NCBI GenBank assembly: GCA_023415205.1
Contig: JAEZLR010000002.1
Location: 1-64,000 of the forward strand
Reading direction: 5' to 3'
Source: Bacillota bacterium
GTDB taxonomy: Bacteria; Bacillota; Clostridia; DSM-8532
DNA length: 64,000 bases
Part shown: positions 25,141 to 34,088 of the stretch, one piece after another
Position numbering within the stretch: position 1 is the stretch's first letter
How the letters are laid out: every line of letters begins with the position of its first letter
The notes under the pieces: model-generated
What the model saw: only the letters and a program-made list of their open reading frames with translations
Told to the model about the DNA's origin: nothing
Databases searched by the model: none
Made by a program: the position numbers and the translations under genes

Positions 25141-26385
25141 TTAATCTTGTAACACCTGATATTTTGCTCCATCAAAATGATATACCTTCATACTACCCAA
25201 TTCAGGCTCAACATCTGCAGGATTGAAGAGAACTACATTCTTGCCTTGAAGTCCTATTAAGTCCATTCTTGTACTTCTATATATAACACCTGCATAACCT
25301 TTGCTCTGTAAGAATTTCGCAAAGTGATGGAAAGGTATATAGGCTTTAAGGTCAGGGTCGTCTTCTTTGAATACTGGAAGAAATACTGCCTCGTCAATAT
25401 GTTTCATCATTAACCTTCCTATATATTTTTCTGTTTCCTTCAGTATTTCTTCACGGGTTTGAGGCATTACTACCTCCTGTTGAATAATCTCCTTTATTCT
25501 TACTTTAAGTTTGGCATCGTCCTTACTCAAGGCAACTAACTCTGTCGTGTATTTCCTTTTGCTAAATATCTCCTTTACTTTCTGTTGACTCATTTCGTCC
25601 ATAACTCCCTGATTTTCAATCTCTATGTCTTCATAGGAAACATCCTGAAAACAAAAGTTTATTAATAAAGCGTCCTTCTTTACGGGCTTAAACTTACATA
25701 CAGTGGCGTTACTTCCTGCCTTGAGTCTAAACTCCTCAAAACAAGTCTTTTCCAACATATTTATCGTGTTATCATATGGCAATACCTCTTCACTATAAGC
25801 AAGATACTGGAAGGCAACGCCTGGGGGATTCCAGCGGTTATTTTGCGTGTAGCGTGGGTCTGGAATCATTCTTAGATAATTTCCAAAGTGCTTGCCTGAC
25901 TGCGTTCTATATAGGTGTTTTAATTGACCAAGCCTGACTGTAAATAATTCTGGATGCTTTGCGATACTTCCAGTATGCATTTCGTTAAATACTTGTATAA
26001 ATGATTTTTCGTTAGCGTCATAGCCATAAAGAACCTTATTCCAGTGGTCTGATAACTGCCTTGTAAAATCAATCCTATACTGCCGTTTGAATTCGGCGTT
26101 TATATCACCCAAGGCAAGACTGTACTTCTGGAGGTATTTCAGATATTGTTCAAATGCTTCCACTATGACTTCCTCTTTTTCAGTTGGATGGAAGTCCTTG
26201 CAAATATCGTTTAAGAAAAAGTCATAAACTTTATTAAGTGCATTAAGCAACTCGAAGAAAATAGGGCTATTAGTGTCATTTTCCAGACTTTCTATAGCCC
26301 TCTTTAAAATCCTGAACTTATAATTATCCTTGTATAGTTCGAGCATTCTATTTAGTTCAAATGTTAATTGACATCTATAAAACAT
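25141..26385 (-). CDS. RES-domain protein (candidate NAD-degrading toxin or effector)
   Basis: A 414-residue protein. The N-terminal 150 residues are helical and unfamiliar. The RES fold follows: HLYRTQSGKHFGNYLRM, NRWNPPGVAFQYLAYS (about 183), Glu in CFEEFRLKAGS, and at the end GVIYRSTRMDLIGLQGKN then VVLFNPADV. The Arg, Glu and Ser landmarks give the family its name; RES toxins such as MbcT degrade NAD (established). Usual RES toxins are about 150-230 residues with an adjacent Xre antitoxin; this one is far longer and no antitoxin is adjacent. AGGGAGAA lies upstream of ATG. Confidence 0.75.
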   Translation of the reverse strand: MFYRCQLTFELNRMLELYKDNYKFRILKRAIESLENDTNSPIFFELLNALNKVYDFFLNDICKDFHPTEKEEVIVEAFEQYLKYLQKYSLALGDINAEFKRQYRIDFTRQLSDHWNKVLYGYDANEKSFIQVFNEMHTGSIAKHPELFTVRLGQLKHLYRTQSGKHFGNYLRMIPDPRYTQNNRWNPPGVAFQYLAYSEEVLPYDNTINMLEKTCFEEFRLKAGSNATVCKFKPVKKDALLINFCFQDVSYEDIEIENQGVMDEMSQQKVKEIFSKRKYTTELVALSKDDAKLKVRIKEIIQQEVVMPQTREEILKETEKYIGRLMMKHIDEAVFLPVFKEDDPDLKAYIPFHHFAKFLQSKGYAGVIYRSTRMDLIGLQGKNVVLFNPADVEPELGSMKVYHFDGAKYQVLQD

Positions 26386-26551
26386 GATACATTCTCCCTG
26401 GCATATGTATATACTTATTATATAAAAATCAGGAAGAGTTTTACAATCATTTGCTTCTAATTATGCTTTTTAAGCTATTTCATTCAACAAGAAAGGCCCG
26501 ATATTTATGTCTTCTGTTATCATAAGTATAGAACATTTTCTAATAGTGATT

Positions 26552-27535
26552 TTACCACTCTTGATATTTTCTAATAAAATGCTCCCCTATAAATTCACTC
26601 TTATCTAAGCTACCAATTGCATTATCAAATAAAGACTCTTTCATTTTCTCTAACATATGAACTATTTTTAAATTGGAATTATCAAATTCTCCTATACCTA
26701 AATATTTTTCAATAACAATATTTACTATTTCTTTGGGTTTGCTCCTGAAATATATAATAAGATAGTCTATGAGTTCCATTTGAAGTTCCAAAGAATCATA
26801 TGCGATATTGTAATATGATTTCATGGTTTTTGTATCAACAAGGTCTTCTCCGTTGACTGTTACAACACCTTCATATACTTTTGAAAAAACAAATATCGCT
26901 AAAAGATAAGTGAGCAAGAAAAAGTTTTGGCAACCAAAAGTGAAATTCCCTTGGCTAAAGTAACAGGACAACGCACCATAACTACAATGTGTATATTGAC
27001 ATAAGAAAGGATATAAGAGGTCATAGTAGTCTCTTTCATTACCCATAATAACTCTTCTTGGATTTTTAATATCTCCTACTTTCTCATTATTTTGTGAAAA
27101 CACGCCTTTTTTCCCACGTGATTCATAATAACCGAAAGAAATACCTAACGGAGCAAGAATAAAATTATCTACCACATCTTTTCTTTTTTCTTCATCATCA
27201 ATATTATCTCTTACATATCGACTAAGAATATGATTTTCAAAAATCGAACGAATTAACATGAAACAATCTTCAGAAAATATTAATTCTTGACTATTAAGTA
27301 GCTGACGGATTGCCAGTAAAGATTTTGTACTTTTGGCAAATATAAAATAATCATAATCATAGCTGAGTTTTTTGCTATACTTAAGTTGTTCAGGAACATC
27401 TCCAGTTTTTGAATATACCATCAGTATGTCAGTAAGTCCGTCAGGCACACAAGATATGTTACAAAAATCACGTGCTTTTATAATTAAGCGATTCAACATT
27501 TTTTTGGATTTTATTTCTATTGGTAACTTTTCCAC
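26552..27535 (-). CDS. DUF5677-like protein of unknown function
   Basis: About 327 residues. GTG 27535 is proposed because AGAGGGGGC sits seven bases upstream; an upstream frame to 27568 is possible. A central helical pattern with Arg and Glu (FMLIRSIFENHILSRYVRDN) and a His-containing CQYTHCSYGAL resemble DUF5677, a group of helical proteins frequent in accessory regions. No nucleotide-binding or nuclease motif is visible. It lies between the RES gene and the nuclease-like gene, all transcribed leftward, with gaps of about 170-230 bp. Confidence 0.5.
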   Translation of the reverse strand: MEKLPIEIKSKKMLNRLIIKARDFCNISCVPDGLTDILMVYSKTGDVPEQLKYSKKLSYDYDYFIFAKSTKSLLAIRQLLNSQELIFSEDCFMLIRSIFENHILSRYVRDNIDDEEKRKDVVDNFILAPLGISFGYYESRGKKGVFSQNNEKVGDIKNPRRVIMGNERDYYDLLYPFLCQYTHCSYGALSCYFSQGNFTFGCQNFFLLTYLLAIFVFSKVYEGVVTVNGEDLVDTKTMKSYYNIAYDSLELQMELIDYLIIYFRSKPKEIVNIVIEKYLGIGEFDNSNLKIVHMLEKMKESLFDNAIGSLDKSEFIGEHFIRKYQEW

Positions 27536-27769
27536 TACCCTGCCCCCTCTGCTAATTACCATGTACAAATAGATTTTTTTAATGCCATAGTCATTTATAT
27601 GAAAATAAAAATAAATATTTTTCAGTATCTCAACGCAAGCACATTCACACTTATCTAATAGACAATGAATAAATCACACCTTAGAGATTTTGTGCTATTA
27701 AATATTTGCTTCACGGGCTCAAAGCATTGTTCTTATTAACTGAGTAGAACCATCTTCATGTATAAAACT

Positions 27770-28702
27770 TCAAATTCCAATTTTTCTTAATGCTTCAATT
27801 GCATGTTCAACTTTTTCTTCATCTAATAATTTTACATCAAGATTTTCTATTTCACCAAATCTGCCTCTATAAAATGCAAGATTGATTATGCTGTTTGCAT
27901 CTCCGATTTCATCAAAGCCTATTCCATAACCCCCACACTTTTTGTCAATAATATGTAGCAAATAGTATCCAACAATTTGAGCACACTCAATCCATTTGTA
28001 TTCTTTACTCTTAGTACATTTAAAATCATATAAAGTACCATCTATGAAAATATCAGCATCAGCTCCACCACATAACATAGAGGCAAAACCAAAATTGGGA
28101 TTGAATATAACACAGCTATTAGCTTTTAGGATTCCTGCATCAATAAATCTATTGCTAAATACATCACATAACATACGTAAGTCGTTAATAATTTCTGTTT
28201 CGGTATCGTCTATAAGACTTTTCTTAATATCCAGAGGTGGAATCCCTGACCTTGCAACTGTTTCAAGAGAAGCTAAATAACCTGAAAAATTAAGCAATTC
28301 ATCATAATCAACCTTTTTGTTATTAATAAACTGTTCGCATTCCTTGATTCCTTTTTCATATTTTCTCTTAACTGTATTATAAAGATTTTTATCAATAATC
28401 TTTCCTAATTTTTTAAGTCCGTACTCTGCTACAAGATTATTATATGCATGCTTTTTGACATCCAAATCTTTTAAATTTTTAGCTATAATGAATCTTGCAA
28501 GGTAATCGAAACCTGTACCTACGAGTGTTGAATTATAAGGTTTGCTTAAGGAATATGGCACTAATTCTTCATATTCTTCAGAAAATGGTTTTTTCCCTGA
28601 CACAGTAGTAAATGTTGGCCTTGGGTCTATTATACTTTTTATTATTTTTTGAAATTCAATATCTTTCTGAGCTTTGCCTTTTAACATTGATTTTAAAGAC
28701 AT
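27770..28702 (-). CDS. PD-(D/E)XK nuclease-like protein
   Basis: A 310-residue protein. Around residues 213-232, GGADADIFIDGTLYDFKCTK has the Asp then D-x-K of a PD-(D/E)XK active site (AD ... DFKCTK), with a preceding helix that could supply the Glu and a following helix (YKWIECAQIVGYYLL) typical of the fold. The N-terminus begins with a helical segment and FTTVSGKKPFSEEYEEL. It is predicted to be a DNA-cleaving accessory protein; no methyltransferase or helicase partner is nearby. AGAGGTG precedes ATG 28702. Confidence 0.65.
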   Translation of the reverse strand: MSLKSMLKGKAQKDIEFQKIIKSIIDPRPTFTTVSGKKPFSEEYEELVPYSLSKPYNSTLVGTGFDYLARFIIAKNLKDLDVKKHAYNNLVAEYGLKKLGKIIDKNLYNTVKRKYEKGIKECEQFINNKKVDYDELLNFSGYLASLETVARSGIPPLDIKKSLIDDTETEIINDLRMLCDVFSNRFIDAGILKANSCVIFNPNFGFASMLCGGADADIFIDGTLYDFKCTKSKEYKWIECAQIVGYYLLHIIDKKCGGYGIGFDEIGDANSIINLAFYRGRFGEIENLDVKLLDEEKVEHAIEALRKIGI

Positions 28703-28987
28703 ATCGCACCTCTTTGCTTAATTTTGTTGTTTTTAAATTCTCCTTCATTTGTAGTACCATTAGACCATATTTATAAATGCCTTCTCTAAATTCTTCTTCA
28801 GTAGCTTCATCAATAATAGAACTGTCATTACTCTTAGGAGATTTGTTGAGTGGTTAATGTTTCAGAAGATAAAGTATTAGAGCCATTCGAGCAACCAGTA
28901 TAAAAACAAAACTAACTCCTAAACAATTTACAATAATATATAAAATGTGCAAATTGTTGTATTGAGTATATAACTTGGTATATTCAA

Positions 28988-29150
28988 TTGTCAATTGCAA
29001 TTGTAGCTATATAGTATTAATTATAAATCGTCTGCACTTATCCCAAAAGACATGATATAATAAAATTTGGAAACTGCAAGTGCGGTTGACACATACGGGA
29101 TAAGTGGCAATAATCACCCGGTCTTTAAGTAAGACCGGGTGATTATTTTA
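28988..29150 (+). ncRNA. Candidate structured small RNA with promoter and terminator
   Basis: TTGTCA (28988-28993) and TATAGT (29010-29015), 16 bp apart, could start a transcript near 29022. CACTTATCCC (29035-29044) pairs perfectly with GGGATAAGTG (29097-29106) around a 52-base loop. Within the loop AAGTGC (29078-29083) can pair alternatively with GCACTT (29034-29039). A perfect 14-bp terminator hairpin follows (29112-29144). No frame of more than a few codons lies inside. It sits in the 610-bp gap between the nuclease-like gene and the XRE gene. The class is unrecognised. Confidence 0.45.
29112..29150 (+). terminator. Strong hairpin terminator
   Basis: AATCACCCGGTCTT (29112-29125), loop TAAGT, AAGACCGGGTGATT (29131-29144), then ATTTTA. 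It may also stop leftward transcription from the XRE gene. Confidence 0.75.
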
Positions 29151-29312
29151 CTATACATATACCTACCTATAACTTCATAAACGTTTTACATTTAGAAAGT
29201 TATTGAGATTGTGCAATGAGGAAAAAGACATAGCCTCATAAATAGGGCGTAGAATATATATTCCTGATGTTGGAAATACAATTGAAAATCTAAAAGAAAA
29301 AAATCACACCAA

Positions 29313-29642
29313 TTATTTCTGGCGTTTGGTTAATGGTATTGCCGACTTAACAATATCTAATATTATAGTTGCTTCTGTATTTGTGCAAGAACTAATCAAT
29401 TCTCCAAATTCCTGTACCACATCTTTATGAGTCAAATTTAACCCTTTCAATAAGTAGTCAATTGAGGTATTAAGTGCGTAAGATATTTGTAATAGAACAT
29501 CAATACGGACTTTTCGCTCGCCATTTTCAATCATAGTAATATATTGCCTTGAAACATTTATATTCTCAGCGAGCTGTTCTTGGCTAATTCCTTTATTTAT
29601 TCTTTCTTCTTTAATACGTCTTCCAAGTGATTTACAATCCAT
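29313..29642 (-). CDS. XRE-family transcriptional regulator
   Basis: A 109-residue protein. The HTH (residues about 5-60) reads LGRRIKEERINKGISQEQLA then VSRQYITMIENGERKVRIDV, a classic Cro/C1-type domain; the rest (STNTEATI-like helix, ending in TKRQK) may dimerise. ATG 29642 follows AGGAG six bases upstream; the frame extends much further upstream but only through the intergenic region. It is divergent from the gene at 29842 and probably controls it, and possibly the cargo, through repeats at 29699-29727. Confidence 0.85.
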   Translation of the reverse strand: MDCKSLGRRIKEERINKGISQEQLAENINVSRQYITMIENGERKVRIDVLLQISYALNTSIDYLLKGLNLTHKDVVQEFGELISSCTNTEATIILDIVKSAIPLTKRQK

Positions 29643-29698
29643 AATTTTCTCCTGTATCAATTTTACAGGTGTATATAAAAATTTTGAAACAACTGAAC

Positions 29699-29738
29699 GT
29701 GTCATTATGTTTACTGGGAGTGTCATAGCTGGTATAAT
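29699..29738 (+). promoter_or_regulatory. Promoter with 21-bp-spaced direct repeats (XRE operator candidate)
   Basis: TTTACT (29710-29715) and TATAAT (29733-29738), spaced 17 bp, read toward the gene at 29842. GTGTCATT (29699-29706) and GTGTCATA (29720-29727) are direct repeats exactly 21 bp apart and flank the -35 box. A second pair, ATGTTAAT at 29782-29789 and 29801-29808, lies downstream. Confidence 0.5.
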
Positions 29739-29841
29739 ATAAATGAAGTTTATTACAAAAATATTGACTATATACAACAAAATGTTAATAGTGTTAGTAC
29801 ATGTTAATTTTAACTCAACGATTAAAAGGAGGATTTTCATT

Positions 29842-30201
29842 ATGGATGAAAAAGTTGAGCGTATGAACACTGTAGCTGAGGCAGATGCTGACAAGATAAA
29901 GAGAATGCAAGATATACCTGTGCCTGCCGAAACCGTCAAAGACCTTTTAAAATCCTCACCAACTGTTGATTTTTACAACGAAAAAATAGTTATAATTCTT
30001 GAAATTCAAGCAATGTTTTATAATGCAGTACGTGGAGAGGCCAAACGTGGTGAGTTACTTATAGATTGGGATATTCTATATGATAAAGAATTATTTTCAA
30101 AGTATTATGATTTGAATACAGTTAGGGTTGATAAGTATGATAATTTTTGGTTTAGTGTAAGGAAAGAGTTGAAAAGAAAGAATAAAGAGATAAGTAAATA
30201 A
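29842..30201 (+). CDS. Unknown 119-residue protein divergent from XRE regulator
   Basis: ATG 29842 follows AAAGGAGG at nine bases. The acidic N-terminus (MDEKVERMNTVAEADADKIK) leads to a compact mixed domain with Trp, Tyr and Phe (LLIDWDILYDKELFSKYYDL) and a basic tail (VRKELKRKNKEISK). No family is recognised. Size, divergent regulator and position next to the transposition genes would suit a small accessory or excision-control protein, but nothing in the sequence proves this. Confidence 0.65.
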   Translation: MDEKVERMNTVAEADADKIKRMQDIPVPAETVKDLLKSSPTVDFYNEKIVIILEIQAMFYNAVRGEAKRGELLIDWDILYDKELFSKYYDLNTVRVDKYDNFWFSVRKELKRKNKEISK

Positions 30202-30320
30202 CTAATAGAAAATTGTTGTTTTAACAATATAAAAACTCATTTTAAAAACTTTATAATTCGTCTTTTCATTTATCTCTTACTTATTTCAGCACTGGTATTA
30301 CAAACTCAAATTTTTATTTT

Positions 30321-30352
30321 AAAGCCATGGGACTTGCCCTTGGTTTTTTTAA
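30321..30352 (+). terminator. Terminator after the 119-residue protein gene
   Basis: CCATGGG-ACTTG-CCCTTGG (one T-T mismatch) followed by seven T residues. Confidence 0.65.
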
Positions 30353-30393
30353 TTTTATTGGTAACATAAAATAGCAATTCTGTTATATTATAA

Positions 30394-30433
30394 AGTGCAT
30401 ATAATGTAATTTAAAATTTACATTATATGCACT
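30394..30433. repeat. 40-bp near-perfect palindrome upstream of tnpA
   Basis: AGTGCATATAATGTAA (30394-30409) and TTACATTATATGCACT (30418-30433) are 16-bp perfect inverted repeats with an 8-bp spacer. ACATTATATG is repeated again immediately after (30434-30443). It lies 57 bp before the tnp promoter and could be an operator or a structured site used by the element. Confidence 0.65.
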
Positions 30434-30489
30434 ACATTATATGATATAAAAAGTCTTTAAAACCTTATATTGCAAGCGTTATAAAGATG

Positions 30490-30518
30490 TTGACAATTTA
30501 ATAAAAATGGTTTATAAA
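30490..30518 (+). promoter_or_regulatory. Promoter of the transposition operon
   Basis: TTGACA (30490-30495) and TATAAA (30513-30518), spaced 17 bp, about 108 bp before the tnpA start. Confidence 0.65.
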
Positions 30519-30625
30519 GGTAGTTGTATATGGAAATTATGTAATATTATAGATGTAAAAAATAATTTACAAAATATAAAATGGAACGTAGTTCTATTAA
30601 TAAAATTCACTAAAGAGGTGTAGTT

Positions 30626-31789
30626 ATGATTAATTCATTAGATTGTTATAAAGTTAAATTGGCACAAATACAAAACAAGCAAAAGAATCTTATTAAGTAT
30701 TATATTATCGTAAAAAATAATATTCCTTGCTATGAAATAAATGGTTGGCTTGAAGAAAAAGGAATTAAGAAAATTACTACTGGTAAGGAGTATGCTTATA
30801 AGTTAGCTGTCTTCTTAAACTATCTAAATAAACGGAATTTGAAATATGAAAAAGCGAGATTACGAGATGTAAAATTATTTATAAAATATTTAGTATACGG
30901 CTTGTGTGAAAATGTTTTTATGATTAAAGAAAATGTGTCGTTTAGTACAATTAATAAGTATTTAACCGTAATTACTGGCTTTTATTTGTATTTAGATGAT
31001 ATGTCATCTGATACAGAAATGGTTCTGAAAGTCAAAGATAATAAAAAAAGGGTAAAAAATTCCTTCTATTATGGACAAATATGGAAGTATGATTACTCAT
31101 ATTTGATAGAGAAGTACATTACTAACATGACACCAAAAAAAGAATATATTAAATGGTATTCTGAGGAGCAAAAGGAGGGAATTTTATCAAATTTTAATAC
31201 GTTAAGAGATAAGGCAGTTTTTAAATTGACTTTGGAAGCCTTGAGAATAGATGAAGTAATAAGTATACGTATGTCAGATTATGATTCTAATAGGAAATTA
31301 ATTAGACCAAGCAGGTCAAAAGGAAAAGAAACACAACTTGGAGAAAATAATGATTTGAGACCTATATTTTTACCTGATGAAACTGCAAGAATTATAAATG
31401 ATTATATATATACTGAAAGAGCTGATGTTGAAGCTGAGACAGGAATAATATCTGATTTTATGTTTATTAATCTAAGAAAAGGTGAGGGGCTTGGTGAAGT
31501 GCTCAAATACCGAACGTATATTGAGATACTTAAACGTTGTGCAAAAAGAGCAGGCTTAAATCGTAAAAAAATAAGAACCCACAGTGGAAGAAGTACAAAG
31601 ATTATGGAATTGATAGAACATCAAGCTGAATATCCAGAAGATGGGATTACTAATATTCACATAAAAGAATTTGTAGGAATGAAAGAGTTAAAAAGCCTTG
31701 AGCCGTATATTAATCATAATAATGAAGTACTTGCGAAGACTGTTTACGAGAAAACTCACAAAGGAGAAAAAGTAAAAAGTGCTAATTAA
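30626..31789 (+). CDS. tnpA: TnpA-like tyrosine recombinase
   Basis: A 387-residue recombinase. After an N-terminal SAM-like core-binding region (WLEEKGIKKITTGKEYAYKL), the catalytic domain shows Arg I in ALRIDEVISIR (about 207), a Lys in SRSKGKET, HSGRS as the H-x-x-R box (about 318), and a likely nucleophile Tyr in LEPYINH (about 360). The GH box is altered (FVGMKEL). Its position as first of the recombinase genes matches TnpA of Tn554 (361 residues). AAGAGGTG precedes ATG 30626. It overlaps tnpB by 11 bp. Confidence 0.85.
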   Translation: MINSLDCYKVKLAQIQNKQKNLIKYYIIVKNNIPCYEINGWLEEKGIKKITTGKEYAYKLAVFLNYLNKRNLKYEKARLRDVKLFIKYLVYGLCENVFMIKENVSFSTINKYLTVITGFYLYLDDMSSDTEMVLKVKDNKKRVKNSFYYGQIWKYDYSYLIEKYITNMTPKKEYIKWYSEEQKEGILSNFNTLRDKAVFKLTLEALRIDEVISIRMSDYDSNRKLIRPSRSKGKETQLGENNDLRPIFLPDETARIINDYIYTERADVEAETGIISDFMFINLRKGEGLGEVLKYRTYIEILKRCAKRAGLNRKKIRTHSGRSTKIMELIEHQAEYPEDGITNIHIKEFVGMKELKSLEPYINHNNEVLAKTVYEKTHKGEKVKSAN

Positions 31790-34049
31790 ACATATTAAAT
31801 ATATAACTGATTTTAAGAGCATTTGGAATATTGATGGAACTATAGTTGAATTAACGAGATATGTTATGTCTCCGAAAGACCCAAATAGATTTATTACTCT
31901 TTATTCAGAACTACAAATTATATTAATTAATAAAAGTTCTCTAATTAATGTTGTAAATAAGTTTTCATTTGATGGTGTTGTTACAGTCATGTTTACTTTT
32001 TATGGTGAATTATCAGTTCAATATCTTAGGCATTATGCAAAAATATATATTGATAGAAGTTTACACAGTAAGTTGTTAAAGCAAAATGAAGTACCATCTT
32101 ATGAATTCATAAAGTATGTTTTTGGTATTAACGGGCATTCAGCTAAGAGGCATAAGGAAAGTGTGACATATATTAAAGAAATACTGGAGAAAAATTATAA
32201 TCTTTTTATCTGTGAGAAAATAAAGAATTGTATTGCCAAAAAAGATAGCTTAGCAAGTATATCTAAAAATGTTGGATGGTTTAATATACTATATTTTGGA
32301 TTTAATGAGTATGAAGGACTTTTAAAAGAATATATCGCTTATTTTGCAAAACAATTTACTGTAAATAGAGAAGTTATTACATATAATAAGTTGAAAAATA
32401 AAATGTTCGGTAAGAAAGTCAACCATGATATATCTGATAAGTATGAATCAAGAAATTCCCGCTATTTTGAAATAAACAAATATAAAAAAGTCATTAAAGA
32501 AATTGTAGATTTGGAATATGAAAAACAGAAAAAGGAATTTATCGAGAATAATATTGCTGAGATAAAATCAAATAAAGATGCTTGGAAACTGTTTTATATG
32601 CAAGGGCCAGGCTTGAAATTTACAACCTTCGATTTTTCTAAAATAAACTGTGTCGGCATTAGACGTGAAGTAAAGTTGTTTATGAAAGAAAGAATATGTA
32701 ACGATAGAAAAATAACTGATGATATAATAGATTCATTAATAAGTGCATTAAATACAATAACGAATTTTCGTTCAAATATAAACTTTTTTTGTGACATCAC
32801 AAAAACTGACATAAGAGCCATGATTTCTTACTTTGAAGATACTAACGTACCCCAAAAACATAAGACTTTTTCAATTGCGACTATCAAGAAGAGAGTAGAA
32901 AGTTGTGGGTTAGTGGTCGATTTTTTAATGAAAGATGAAAATAAAGAAATGATAAAATCTCCTAAGCCACACTATAATTATTTTAGAGACTTTAGTTTTA
33001 GAAATACAAAAAAAATGTATAAAAGAACAGCAATTATTCCTGATGAAGTTGTCGAGGAGATAAGTAAGCATATTACAGAGTTAAACATTTTTTATCAAAC
33101 TATATATGCGATTTTTATTAATCTTGGAATAAGGTGTAAAGAAGTAATTCATATTGAAGAAGGATGTCTCCAGCCTTCAAGATATAAAGGAGTATCGTTA
33201 CTTAGATTTACTCCATATAAAGTGTTGGAGTCAAGAAGAAAAAATAATTTAGATGATTACAGAGAATTGCTTATTAGTGAAAAAGTGGCAAATATGATAG
33301 AAATGCAAATTGAAAGGACAAAAGAGCTTAGAAAAAAATATAATTGCCCATATATTTTCATCAATCAATACCCACATCGAAGGGCTTACTTAACGAAAGG
33401 AGCTGGATTTGTTGTTGCAATACAAAGACTAATTAAAAAGCATGGTATAACCGATAAGGATGGTCAATTGTGGCATTTTACAAGTAGACAATTTCGTAAA
33501 ACGCTTGCTGTTAAAGCTATCGAAAATGGTGCATCGTCTGCAGAAGTTGCTTACTTATTAGGAGTTCTTCAAGGTACAGCATTAGATTACTATGAAGAAG
33601 TAAGAGAAATTAAGTTAGCTGACATGACTTCTGAATATTATAAAAAAAAGTTTGATTTGATTATTAGTGAAAATAATCTTTCAAATTATACTGAAGATGA
33701 AAGAAGATTCCTATATGTAGATTTTATGTTAGGAATGAGAGAAGTGCCCTTGGGGAAGTGTATGAAGAAGTTTACAGATAAACCTTGTGGATACGAAATA
33801 GGAAGAAGTGATTGTTCTTCATGTGATAAGATTGCATCTGGATGTAAATATATGGGCGAGTGGGTTAGATTGCGGGACGATAGAAAAAAAGCAATTACAG
33901 AATTAGAAGAAATTTATAAGCGGGAAAACATCCCAAAGGAACAATATAAAACATTCAGAGAATATGAGTGTGAAGTATATTTCTTTACAACTTACCAAGC
34001 TGTAATTGATAAAATTGAAGAGTATGAGAATAATAGAAAGGGGAGCTAA
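31779..34049 (+). CDS. tnpB: TnpB-like large tyrosine recombinase
   Basis: 756 residues from a GTG start inside tnpA. The catalytic part begins near 440 with LGIRCKEVIHIE (Arg I). The second box reads FTSRQFRKT (about 568), with Arg where the usual His stands and Lys for the second His; the GH position is LLGVL. A nucleophile candidate is in ALDYYEEV (about 602). A Cys-rich tail near 662-691 (SDCSSCDKIASGCKYM and upstream Cys) may bind zinc, as in TnpB of Tn554 (about 630 residues). The missing His residues suggest it works with the partners or has altered chemistry. Confidence 0.82.
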   Translation: MLIKHIKYITDFKSIWNIDGTIVELTRYVMSPKDPNRFITLYSELQIILINKSSLINVVNKFSFDGVVTVMFTFYGELSVQYLRHYAKIYIDRSLHSKLLKQNEVPSYEFIKYVFGINGHSAKRHKESVTYIKEILEKNYNLFICEKIKNCIAKKDSLASISKNVGWFNILYFGFNEYEGLLKEYIAYFAKQFTVNREVITYNKLKNKMFGKKVNHDISDKYESRNSRYFEINKYKKVIKEIVDLEYEKQKKEFIENNIAEIKSNKDAWKLFYMQGPGLKFTTFDFSKINCVGIRREVKLFMKERICNDRKITDDIIDSLISALNTITNFRSNINFFCDITKTDIRAMISYFEDTNVPQKHKTFSIATIKKRVESCGLVVDFLMKDENKEMIKSPKPHYNYFRDFSFRNTKKMYKRTAIIPDEVVEEISKHITELNIFYQTIYAIFINLGIRCKEVIHIEEGCLQPSRYKGVSLLRFTPYKVLESRRKNNLDDYRELLISEKVANMIEMQIERTKELRKKYNCPYIFINQYPHRRAYLTKGAGFVVAIQRLIKKHGITDKDGQLWHFTSRQFRKTLAVKAIENGASSAEVAYLLGVLQGTALDYYEEVREIKLADMTSEYYKKKFDLIISENNLSNYTEDERRFLYVDFMLGMREVPLGKCMKKFTDKPCGYEIGRSDCSSCDKIASGCKYMGEWVRLRDDRKKAITELEEIYKRENIPKEQYKTFREYECEVYFFTTYQAVIDKIEEYENNRKGS

Positions 34050-34088
34050 TGTATAAATAAGCATATTAAAGTTAGAGAAGAATATAGT

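Noticed and set aside
28988..29150. A retron or CRISPR-like RNA as the explanation for the structured gap
   Set aside because: No reverse transcriptase, Cas gene or spaced direct repeats occur in the window.
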